This document shows, piece by piece, positions 10,301-17,649 of a DNA stretch of 64,000 bases (positions are counted from its first letter, which is position 1; each line of letters starts with the position of its first letter). Under the pieces are notes generated by a model, which was not told the origin of the DNA, made no database searches, and was given only the letters and a program-made list of their open reading frames with translations. The position numbers and the translations under genes were made by a program. Source of the DNA: Methylobacillus glycogenes JCM 2850 (lineage in GTDB: Bacteria > Pseudomonadota > Gammaproteobacteria > Burkholderiales > Methylophilaceae); contig NZ_BAMT01000004.1 of the NCBI RefSeq assembly GCF_000617925.1, positions 62,001-126,000 of the forward strand, in the 5' to 3' direction.

Positions 10301-10343
10301 AAAGAAAAAAATACCAAGGGCGATTTATAAAAGCGCCTTTGGT
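10301..10343 (-). terminator. Rho-independent terminator of crcB
   Basis: On the minus strand a stem ACCAAAGGCG / CGCCCTTGGT (one mismatch) is followed by ATTTTTTTCTTT. It lies about 50 nt after the crcB stop codon. Confidence 0.75.
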
Positions 10344-10395
10344 AATTTCAAAGATTTGTGAATTAGCTTTTTATTCTAAGCGGCAGCAGGGTGTT

Positions 10396-10766
10396 TTATT
10401 TAAGCAAGTAATATCCTGCAAACAATAAAGCCAAACCGACTATGATGCTGAGTGAGATATAACTGAGCGCAATAACCCATTCTCCCTGCTTAACTAACAT
10501 CATGGTTTCTAAACCGAATGCCGAAAATGTTGTAAATCCACCCAGCAATCCGGTAAACAAAAATAATCGCCATTCAGTGCTAAAACTGCCACTTCTCTCG
10601 CTAATCCTGCCAGCGCTCCAATTACCAGGCAGCCCAGAATATTGACAGTGAAAGTACCCAAGGGAAATTTGAGCTGTGCTGCCTGCTGCAAAATTAATCC
10701 GGATAATTTGTATCTGGCCAGGGAGCCTAATGCACCCCCCAAGGCAACTAAGCAAATGTGTTGCAT
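10396..10766 (-). CDS. crcB: Fluoride ion exporter CrcB (Fluc), frameshifted
   Basis: Starts at the ATG ending at 10766 (MQHICLVALGGALGSLARY). Family signatures are the N-terminal GGALGSLARY, FPLGTFTVNILGCLVIG, and, in the other frame, TGLLGGFTTFSAFGLET with the conserved phenylalanine/threonine 'Phe-box' region. The frame switches at about 10593, where AA should be AAA (LARESGSFSTEWRLF). The repaired protein has about 123 residues and four membrane helices, the normal size. CrcB works as a dual-topology dimer that exports fluoride from the cytoplasm. I looked for a fluoride riboswitch upstream and did not find one. Confidence 0.85.
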
Positions 10767-11057
10767 AGGTTTTTCTCAATACGATAGTGAGCAAGAGAGT
10801 ATCACAAGCAGCTGCAAAAGCTGCTGACCGATAATCATGAAAGTGCAAAATTAACCCTGATGGAGTATGGGTTAAGGCAATTGTTAATTTGAGTTAAGAA
10901 GTGCTGAATGTGAAAAAATTGAAATATTCCGCGCAATAGATCGCAGAAATAATTAATGCTTTCCTACGCGCATTTCAGCCTATGGGGGATAGTGTAGAGG
11001 TGCTGAATTTTCCATGATGATGCATCTCATGATTGAATCACATGACTGAATCAAAAC

Positions 11058-11291
11058 ATGGCTACCTTAGACGATTTTAAGACCGCATCACCTTTGCACC
11101 AAGTTGAGGCATTGGAGGCGGGTGCCGGGTTTAGCATCCTGCCTATTGATACCTCTGCAACTGCGCTGGAAAAATTTCAGAAAATTGTCGTAGCGGCCAT
11201 TGGAATGGTGGGCAATGAGTATGCAGTGGAGTCTGTTCCGGCGGAAAATGGCTGGATAGAAAAAGTGACTTTTCGTCTGATTACTTATTGA
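11058..11291 (+). CDS. Small protein of unknown family (77 aa), paralogue of the protein at 5452
   Basis: Starts at ATG 11058 (MATLDDFKTASPLHQVEAL); no strong Shine-Dalgarno is seen. The protein has a short N-terminal helix, a strand (AGFSILPID), a long helix (ALEKFQKIVVAAIGMV) and C-terminal strands (WIEKVTFRLITY), a compact alpha/beta arrangement. It shares the pattern SPxHxVxxxxGxGFxxLPxD with the repaired protein at 5452-5690. No known family is recognised. The 290 bp before it hold no gene. Confidence 0.55.
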   Translation: MATLDDFKTASPLHQVEALEAGAGFSILPIDTSATALEKFQKIVVAAIGMVGNEYAVESVPAENGWIEKVTFRLITY

Positions 11292-11531
11292 ATCTCTGAG
11301 TTCACACCTGCCTGGTCTTAGTTTGAAAACCTAAAATCACTAAGATATAGCAGCCGCTTGCAAGTCTAGACCAAAATATTCTGCAATTCACCCTATGGCA
11401 AACATACTTTGAATAACCTTAATTATTGCGAGCATCTAAACGGTAATAGTTATCAATAAAGGTGACCATTTCTAGCAAATACGCCTGCCAGTGCTCAGCA
11501 TGCCTGTGAGAAAAGTGAGGGTGTTCTCTGT

Positions 11532-11852
11532 TTATTTTTTCAGTGCTTGCTGGGCAGCGAGCGCGCCATTATTGATGGCAATTTCAATGTCAGCCGTATC
11601 TATAATGAACGCATCCGTATCCTGCTGGTCGGCCTGATCTAGGATATCCATTACAATAGGCCGAATGTAATCCTCATACTGCTCAAACACTTCCAGCTTG
11701 GCCAGATCTTCATGGACGTCTTGCCCTATCTGGCGAGCGCAAGCGGCGAGCGCGCCTTCGGTCAAGGCAAAGTCATAATGCTTACCTGCAGAGCGTACCT
11801 TGAAGTGTACTTCTGGCCCCACAATCACCACATTGAAAATTTGAGTGTCCAT
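11532..11852 (-). CDS. Hypothetical protein (106 aa), divergent from a LysR regulator
   Basis: A very good Shine-Dalgarno (GGAGG, 6 nt before the ATG ending at 11852) supports the gene. The start (DTQIFNVVIVGPEVHFKVRSAGKHYDFALT) looks like a beta-rich N-terminal domain. The rest is acidic and helical (VHEDLAKLEVFEQYEDYIRPIVMDILDQ). It is cytoplasmic with no known motif. Because it is divergent from the LysR-type gene, it is a candidate target of that regulator. Confidence 0.55.
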   Translation of the reverse strand: MDTQIFNVVIVGPEVHFKVRSAGKHYDFALTEGALAACARQIGQDVHEDLAKLEVFEQYEDYIRPIVMDILDQADQQDTDAFIIDTADIEIAINNGALAAQQALKK

Positions 11853-12078
11853 GATGGCCTCCTGCCACGATAAACGTCTAGCAAAAATACCTGCGTGCCC
11901 AAATGTAGCAAGGACTCAGGCCCAGAGTGATAGGCGCGCGCTGATTGCATTGTAGGAGTCTGCAACAGGCATAGAGGTGAAATGGTGGTGTACAGGCTGA
12001 CGCATTAAAAAATGAGGTAAGAAGGGGGCGAGTTTGGTGCTGCAAGCATTAGTATCAAGAAAAATAAACTCAACGGTT

Positions 12079-12112
12079 GTTGATATAAAATATCTTAATG
12101 ATAGATATCAAC
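12079..12112. promoter_or_regulatory. Inverted repeat over the lysR start, possible autoregulatory site
   Basis: GTTGATAT (12079-12086) and ATATCAAC (12105-12112) form an 8-bp inverted repeat around the start codon. A smaller palindrome GATAT-AAA-ATATC (12082-12094) is nested inside. LysR-type regulators often bind such dyads in the shared region with a divergent gene. The site overlaps the coding start, so its role is uncertain. Confidence 0.3.
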
Positions 12113-12991
12113 CTGTTGACCACCTTCATTGAAATTACCCGCACAGGGAGTTTCATCAATGCTGCCAAGAAGCTGCATCTTACTCAGACGGCCATTACTG
12201 TCAGGGTGAAAAACCTGGAGCAGGCACTAGGGTGCCAGTTGTTTATCCGCAATAAGACTGGTGCCAGGCTGACCGAACATGGCACGCGCTTTGTCAGCTA
12301 TGCCAGCCAGATTATCCAGACCTGGGAGTCTGCCCGCCGCATGTTGCCTTTTCCCGAAGGTAGTAACGCCATCTTGAGCATAGGCGGGGAAATGAGCTTG
12401 TGGAATCCCTTGTTGCTGTCATGGGTGTCAGGCCTCAAACAAAGCTTTCCCCAGCTTTATGTGCGCAGTCAGGTGGGCGAACCTGCCACCTTGCACGCAC
12501 AAATGGTGGCGGGTGATTTGAACGCTGCGCTGGTACATGAGCCAGATTACTGGCCAGGCATGCAGGTGATGCAGATACTCGAAGAAAAGCTCATCTGTGT
12601 ACGCTCATGCCACAAACCCGGCCCTTATATCTTTATTGATTGGGGCGAAAGTTTCCGTAACCAGCATGATCTGGCCTTGTCCGGGCACTTCAAGGCCGGC
12701 ATGGCCGTCAATCTTGGCCCATTGGCCCTGCTGCATATTCTGGAGTATGGCGGCAGTGGTTACTTCCGTACCCGCGTGGTGCAGAAGTTTCTGGATGAAG
12801 GTGTGCTGGAGCGAGTGCCTGAAGTGCCGGAGTTTTCCCACCCCATTTATCTCGTTTATCCCCGCGATGGAGCTAGTCCCGAGCTGGAGCAATATATAGA
12901 GGTCTTGCAGCGCGTAGCTCAGGCGCCTTCCAATTGGTCGCAGCATAACGAGTTTGTGCATCCGGATGCAGGGCGGGAATATCTGCAATAA
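12098..12991 (+). CDS. LysR-family transcriptional regulator
   Basis: The 297-residue length is normal for the family. Residues 1-60 are the winged helix-turn-helix: INLLTTFIEITRTGSFINAAKKLHLTQTAITVRVKNLEQALGCQLF split over the recognition and dimerisation helices, followed by the linker helix. The remainder is the two-lobed effector domain (LSIGGEMSLWNPLLL, HAQMVAGDLNAALVH). The ATG at 12098 lacks a clear Shine-Dalgarno but gives the expected N-terminus. The effector is unknown. The divergent gene at 11532-11852 is the natural target candidate. Confidence 0.85.
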   Translation: MIDINLLTTFIEITRTGSFINAAKKLHLTQTAITVRVKNLEQALGCQLFIRNKTGARLTEHGTRFVSYASQIIQTWESARRMLPFPEGSNAILSIGGEMSLWNPLLLSWVSGLKQSFPQLYVRSQVGEPATLHAQMVAGDLNAALVHEPDYWPGMQVMQILEEKLICVRSCHKPGPYIFIDWGESFRNQHDLALSGHFKAGMAVNLGPLALLHILEYGGSGYFRTRVVQKFLDEGVLERVPEVPEFSHPIYLVYPRDGASPELEQYIEVLQRVAQAPSNWSQHNEFVHPDAGREYLQ

Positions 12992-13162
12992 AACGTCTGG
13001 ACAATGCCCAGCTCAGTAGGCCAAGTCCTTGCGGTAGCAGGCCCACAATCAAGCCATAAATTTAATATGATTGATATTGAATTGATTGGCGGTTAAGTTT
13101 CATTATTCAGCATGAAGTTTATTTTCCATAATAGGTTTACGCCTTAGCTTTATGGAAATTCT

Positions 13163-13576
13163 ATGCAATGCCTGACCTTTAGTGCCAAATCACAGCTACG
13201 TTCTGCGCAAATATTTAATCTGGGTGCGGTGTTGGCGACGCTATGCATGCCTTTGTTTCCGATTTTCTTTGTCTGGATAGGCGTTTCCATTTTTGTATAT
13301 TCTGCCAATATCCAGCATCCCAATCCCAAAGTCAGGCGCTATACCCAATATGCGGGCTATCGCTTTTATGGAGTTTCGGGTTGCCTGCTCGCCAGCATGA
13401 TATTTTCCGGGGTTTTGCTTTCATGGGTAGGCGGAGGATTTTCACTCTTGCTGCTGTTATGGCTGGTGGCCTCCAGCGTAGTAGTGCCCGCTGGTATCTG
13501 GGCCATTATGAAAGCCAGACGTGAACACTGGCAGGAAATGCAGGCAGAAGTGCCCGATACAGCGAATGCCGCGTGA
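13163..13576 (+). CDS. Small integral membrane protein (137 aa)
   Basis: Three hydrophobic segments are visible: IFNLGAVLATLCMPLFPIFF extended by VWIGVSIFVY, GCLLASMIFSGVLLSWVGG, and LLLLLWLVASSVVVPAGIW. Charged residues (KARREHWQEMQAE) follow at the C-terminus. No conserved motif is recognised, so function is open. The reading frame is clearly protein-like, with membrane-helix periodicity. Confidence 0.6.
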   Translation: MQCLTFSAKSQLRSAQIFNLGAVLATLCMPLFPIFFVWIGVSIFVYSANIQHPNPKVRRYTQYAGYRFYGVSGCLLASMIFSGVLLSWVGGGFSLLLLLWLVASSVVVPAGIWAIMKARREHWQEMQAEVPDTANAA

Positions 13577-13766
13577 GCATGGCGGTAAGAAACTGGGTTT
13601 GTGCCATTTTTACTTGCTGAATATTGAGTAAAACCAGGCTAGAGATTACTGCTACAGGCTAGATGAGCAGACAGTACTAGGCCATATACGGCCCGGTGAT
13701 TCTTGCGGCTGTCACTTGCAACTTTTAAAGTGCATAGGCTATCTTTCTCACATTGAATAGCAATTT

Positions 13767-13793
13767 GGGCTGTGCATGCACAGCCCTTTTTTT
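13767..13793 (+). terminator. Strong rho-independent terminator, about 190 nt after the nearest stop
   Basis: A perfect self-complementary stem (GGGCTGTGC...GCACAGCCC, 13767-13786) is followed by seven Ts. It points to plus-strand transcription but lies far from the stop at 13576, so it may end a long 3' UTR or a separate small transcript. Confidence 0.75.
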
Positions 13794-13842
13794 CGCTCAA
13801 ATGACGGCACTCGAATTATGGATATTGGGTGACGGATTAAAT

Positions 13843-14853
13843 CTAACTGACTTTCAATACCACCCTGAACCTGGCCTTGCCACTCATCATGTGGTCATAA
13901 GCGGCCTGGGCCTGCTCCAGCGGATAAATCTCGTTCTGCGACTGGATATCAAAAAGCTGGCTGAAAGCCAGAGTATCTTCAGAGTCCGCAGCCACACCGG
14001 AATACCAACCCTTGACCGCAGCGCGCTTGCCTAGCAGGTCCAGCGTATCTACCTCAAAAGCGCCGACGGCACCTATCACCATCATGGTGCCATTGACCCC
14101 CAGGCCTTTGACAATGGCTTTCATGGCTGCGGCATTGGTCACCGTGGCAATGATGGCGCGCGCACCGCCCAGGTCCTGCAAGGCCTGCGCCACGTCACCA
14201 GCATCACTATCAATGTAATCATCCGCACCCAGCGAGCGTGCCAGCGCTTCTTTCTCGCGGCCGCGATTGACCGCCACGGTTCTATACCCCATGCGATGGG
14301 CAAATTGAATGCCTAGATGGCCCAAACCACCCACGCCATGAATCACGACCAAATCTCCAGGTTGGGCACCGGAGTTGCGCAGGGCGTTGAAGGTGGTGAT
14401 GCCCGCGCAAAGCAGCGGGGCCGATTCCACCGCATCCAGATCACTGGGCACATGGGCTACCGCGCTTGCTGCCGCCAGCATGTGCGAGGCATAACCGCCA
14501 TCACGGGTGCCGCCGGTTACGCCGCCCTGGCTGCAGGCAAAGGGCGCATTGCGACGACAGTGCTGGCAATGACCACAGGCACCACCAAACCAGCCCACGC
14601 CTGCCCGGTCTCCCACTTTCCAGCCGCCTACTCCTGCCCCTACTGCCTCTACCGAGCCTATGACCTCATGACCGGGGATGCGCGGATATTGCAAACCCGG
14701 CCAATGGCCTTCAACAATCAAGGCATCACTGTGGCAGACGCCACAGGCATGCACCTTGATCAAGAGTTCACCCGCGCCGGGTTGGGGGATAGGGCGCTCT
14801 ACGCGCTGGAATTTGCCACCTGCCGCTGGTACAGCCATTGCTATCATTGCCAT
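13843..14853 (-). CDS. Zinc-dependent alcohol dehydrogenase (AdhP-like, MDR family)
   Basis: The start is placed at the ATG ending at 14853 (MAMIAMAVPAAGG): GGAGAG lies about 8 nt upstream, and a longer frame would add 54 unlikely residues. Zinc ligands are in place: CGVCHSD and GHEV for the catalytic zinc, and four cysteines (CGHCQHCRRNAPFAC) for the structural zinc. The nucleotide fold has GVGGLGHLGIQFA. The length of 336 aa matches microbial NAD(P)-dependent alcohol/aldehyde dehydrogenases. Substrate unknown. In some gammaproteobacteria such a gene lies in a stress cluster with trehalose genes, as here. Confidence 0.85.
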   Translation of the reverse strand: MAMIAMAVPAAGGKFQRVERPIPQPGAGELLIKVHACGVCHSDALIVEGHWPGLQYPRIPGHEVIGSVEAVGAGVGGWKVGDRAGVGWFGGACGHCQHCRRNAPFACSQGGVTGGTRDGGYASHMLAAASAVAHVPSDLDAVESAPLLCAGITTFNALRNSGAQPGDLVVIHGVGGLGHLGIQFAHRMGYRTVAVNRGREKEALARSLGADDYIDSDAGDVAQALQDLGGARAIIATVTNAAAMKAIVKGLGVNGTMMVIGAVGAFEVDTLDLLGKRAAVKGWYSGVAADSEDTLAFSQLFDIQSQNEIYPLEQAQAAYDHMMSGKARFRVVLKVS

Positions 14854-15042
14854 GAGATGCTCTCCATTGTGCTCGTTGGGGGATATGCCAGGGCATAAAG
14901 TGCGGGCCCTGCGTTCAGCCATCATACTTAAAAAATGCCAGCCACCAACCACTGCTATCATGCGGCTTGCAGGTTGAGGCGTGGAAAGGCCTAGCCAAAC
15001 AGTAAAGCATGACATGAATCAAAAAACGGAGCGCTAGCAGGC

Positions 15043-15654
15043 ATGCGGTATCAAGGCAAAATCAAGCAGTGGGACGATGAAAAAGGCTATGGTTTTATTC
15101 TGCCCAACGATGGCAGTCGGCAGGTTTTTCTGCATATCAAGTCATTTACGCGCAGACATGCGCCCACACGTAAGGGCGCGGGCAATCAACGCAGGCTCAT
15201 ACCCGGAGACTTGGTGACCTATGTGCTGGGCAAGGACGCCCAAGGCCGTCCATTTGCCAATGAGGTGCGGCTGGTGGGAGAGGAAGTGCGTGCTGAAAAT
15301 GGTTCCGGCTGGGCGCTGACTGGCACCTTGTTGCTGGCATTTGGTTTATTCCTGGCTTACGTCAGCTTCAGCGGAGCCTTGTCTACCTTGATGGTGAAGT
15401 ATTATCTGGCGGCCAGTCTGCTGACCTTTGTTGTCTATGCGCTGGACAAATCCGCTGCCAAACGCGCGGCATGGCGCACACAGGAAAGCACCTTGCACTT
15501 GCTGGCGCTGGCGGGTGGTTGGCCTGGTGCCTTGATGGCCCAGCAATTACTAAGGCACAAGTCGAGCAAACCTTCATTTCGCCGGGTGTTCTGGCTAACG
15601 CTATGCATCAATCTGGCAATACTGTCCTGGCTGATCATGACGCCAGGACAGTGA
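15043..15654 (+). CDS. Cold-shock-domain protein fused to DUF1294 membrane domain
   Basis: Residues 1-70 form a cold-shock-like fold (GKIKQWDDEKGYGFILPND, VFLHIKSF), with the RNP1-like KGYGFI and RNP2-like VFLHI. Two membrane helices follow (LTGTLLLAFGLFLAYVSF and YYLAASLLTFVVYALD). The DUF1294 signature DKSAAKRAAWRTQESTLH comes next, then another hydrophobic part, LALAGGWPGALMAQQ, with KSSKPSFRRVFW. This CSD-DUF1294 fusion is a known but functionally uncharacterised architecture. It is divergent from the alcohol dehydrogenase. Confidence 0.8.
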   Translation: MRYQGKIKQWDDEKGYGFILPNDGSRQVFLHIKSFTRRHAPTRKGAGNQRRLIPGDLVTYVLGKDAQGRPFANEVRLVGEEVRAENGSGWALTGTLLLAFGLFLAYVSFSGALSTLMVKYYLAASLLTFVVYALDKSAAKRAAWRTQESTLHLLALAGGWPGALMAQQLLRHKSSKPSFRRVFWLTLCINLAILSWLIMTPGQ

Positions 15655-15695
15655 ATGCCACAAGACCGCTGAATGCCAAAACAATGAGTCCAGCC

Positions 15696-16616
15696 TCAGC
15701 TATTCACCAGCTTGCCGCCATTGACGTGCATGATCTGGCCAGTGATGTAGGAGCCATCATTACTGGCCAACAACACATAGAGCGGGGCCACCTCGCTGGG
15801 TTGGCCAGGGCGGGAGAGCAGGGTGTCATCGCCAAACTTGGCCACTTTTTCCGGACTAAAGCTTGCCGGGATCAATGGCGTCCAGATGGGGCCAGGGGCC
15901 ACGGCATTCACGGTAATGCCGCGCTCTGCCAGCTCAATTGCCAGTGAGCGGGTATAAGCCACGATAGCGCCTTTGGTGGCGGAATAATCAATCAGCGCGG
16001 CATTACCCTTGAACGCTGTTACCGAGGCGGTGTTGATGATGCGCGCCTCCGCCTTTAAATGGGGCAAGGCCGCCTGGGTCAGATAGAACATCGAAAAGAT
16101 ATTGGTCCTGAAAGTATGCTCCAGCTGTTCAGGCGAAATGTCTTCTACGCTGCCCTGGGGATATTGTTGTGCGGCGTTGTTGATCAAAATATCCAACTGG
16201 CCGAAATGCTGCACCGTCTGTGCTACCAAGCTACGGCAGAACGCCGGGTCGGATACATCGCCCTGTACCGCCAGCCCTTCATGCCCTTGCTCGGCTATCA
16301 AGGCCAGGGTTTTGTCTGCATCTTCCTGCTCTTCATCGGCAAGAAAATTGATCACCACTTTGGCACCTTCAGCCGCGAAGTGGATAGCCACCGCCCGGCC
16401 TATGCCACTATCACCGCCCGTAATAATGGCGACCTTGCCCTTGAGCTTGTGACTGCCTTGGTAAGCCGGGTCCAGATACTGCGGCCTGGGCTCCATCTCG
16501 CTTTCACGTCCGGGTTGTAGGCGCTGATGCTGGGCGGGCTGATTGATATCACGGTGATCTTGATCATGCTGGTTTTGATCATAAGCGTCTTGCTGGCTTA
16601 CTTGGTCCAAATTCAT
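15696..16616 (-). CDS. Short-chain dehydrogenase/reductase (SDR) with hydrophilic N-terminal extension
   Basis: The start at the ATG ending at 16616 has AAGGAG six nt upstream. The first 50 residues are Gln/Asp/His-rich and low-complexity. The SDR domain follows: TGGDSGIGRA cofactor loop, ILINNAAQQ, a serine in INTASVTAF and the catalytic YSATK. The C-terminus ITGQIMHVNGGKLVNS is typical. The family (related to B. subtilis YhdF/YhxC-type general-stress SDRs) acts on unknown substrates with NAD(P)H. Confidence 0.85.
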   Translation of the reverse strand: MNLDQVSQQDAYDQNQHDQDHRDINQPAQHQRLQPGRESEMEPRPQYLDPAYQGSHKLKGKVAIITGGDSGIGRAVAIHFAAEGAKVVINFLADEEQEDADKTLALIAEQGHEGLAVQGDVSDPAFCRSLVAQTVQHFGQLDILINNAAQQYPQGSVEDISPEQLEHTFRTNIFSMFYLTQAALPHLKAEARIINTASVTAFKGNAALIDYSATKGAIVAYTRSLAIELAERGITVNAVAPGPIWTPLIPASFSPEKVAKFGDDTLLSRPGQPSEVAPLYVLLASNDGSYITGQIMHVNGGKLVNS

Positions 16617-16933
16617 GATGGGCTCCTTGTGGTTCAGGCAATTGAAATGAGGGGGAATGTCCAGCTGCGAGTAAATCTGCAATAACACTGGCAGTCATGG
16701 TGCTGGACTTATGATGTGGTAATGACGCGGGGCCAAGCATCCCCCGCCGTCCTATATGGGTGTGAGAATGTCTAACAAACAGTGTGAAAATCAGGGTTTT
16801 GTGATGTGTAACAGCAGCTTATGTCATTTCACGTAGTGGCATGACGAGCGTGGGAATATGCTCAAGCCAGACATGACCTAAATAAGACTTTAGGCCATGC
16901 ATATAGCCATCAAGCTCAGTGAAAGGCGCGCAG
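16617..16933. other. Intergenic region upstream of the SDR gene
   Basis: This holds the presumed promoter of the SDR gene on the minus strand. No gene or repeat is recognised. Confidence 0.4.
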
Positions 16934-17038
16934 ATGAAACCCAAGCTAGATATCTGCATCATGCTTTCGATTGCATTCATGTTTGTGCTGATGCTGGGGC
17001 TCAGCCATTGGCTACTGGGGCGCTGGGAGTTTTTTTAG
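16934..17038 (+). CDS. Putative 34-aa membrane peptide
   Basis: A very short frame encodes a basic start (MKPKLD), one membrane helix (ICIMLSIAFMFVLMLGLSHW) and a short tail (LLGRWEFF). GAAAGG lies about 8 nt before the ATG. The composition is that of single-pass stress peptides, but the size leaves little evidence. It could be chance. Confidence 0.4.
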   Translation: MKPKLDICIMLSIAFMFVLMLGLSHWLLGRWEFF

Positions 17039-17140
17039 TAATGTCTGATTGGTAATGTCAGAGTGGACGCGCTATAGCTGGAAATTACAGTCAGCGTCTA
17101 ATGTTCTGCCAGCATTCATCCCATAGCCCCCTAGCTCATA

Positions 17141-17458
17141 TCAACGCTCATCATCCCGCAGCACAAATCCCTCAGGCGCAGGCGCAACACGGCTATCGCT
17201 ATCATCTTCATCAATGATTTCCGGTTGCACATCCGGCTCGTCAGGCTCGGTAGGTTGATAAGGCTCTTCAGGGTCAGGTTGTATGGGCTTGCCACCCGCA
17301 TTGGTCTGGGTGTGGTGCTGGGTCAAATGCGTTTCCAGCTTGTGTTTGGCTTGTTCCAGCTGGCCGATTTCTTCAGCATGCTGCAATTTGTTGCCGGGTG
17401 TGCCCTCAGGGTGCAGACGCTTCTCCTGCGCGGTTTGTGCGCTAGCTTGATTTGCCAT
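17141..17458 (-). CDS. Hydrophilic hypothetical protein (105 aa), probably disordered
   Basis: The start is placed at the ATG ending at 17458 (MANQASAQTAQ) behind GGAGCATGTC. The protein has a helical central part (LQHAEEIGQLEQAKHKLETHLTQHH). A Pro/Glu/Asp-rich tail follows (repeated EP and PD units around DPEEPYQPTEPDEPD). There is no hydrophobic core, signal or known motif. This resembles hydrophilic stress proteins, but the assignment is open. Confidence 0.55.
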   Translation of the reverse strand: MANQASAQTAQEKRLHPEGTPGNKLQHAEEIGQLEQAKHKLETHLTQHHTQTNAGGKPIQPDPEEPYQPTEPDEPDVQPEIIDEDDSDSRVAPAPEGFVLRDDER

Positions 17459-17649
17459 GACATGCTCCATTTCTGATTGGCCAGGCATTAATAGGCTTGC
17501 CTAGGGAATACCCATGCTAGTTCTGGCAGGCTAGCCACAGCATAGGCTGGTGGCTGATAACACTGTCAGAATCGCTATGCAGTACCATGCTAGCGCCTAG
17601 AGTCTTGCCCGGCAGCGCTGGCTGAGAAATGGTCATTCATTTCTGCGGT

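Noticed and set aside
10396..10766. crcB (and other split genes) as pseudogenes
   Set aside because: One added base in a short run restores full-length conserved proteins, and the same pattern recurs in ychF and other housekeeping genes, which favours sequencing error.
10767..11057. Fluoride riboswitch upstream of crcB
   Set aside because: I read the minus strand for the conserved riboswitch core and found no match; only a small unrelated dyad (AGCAGCT/AGCTGCT).
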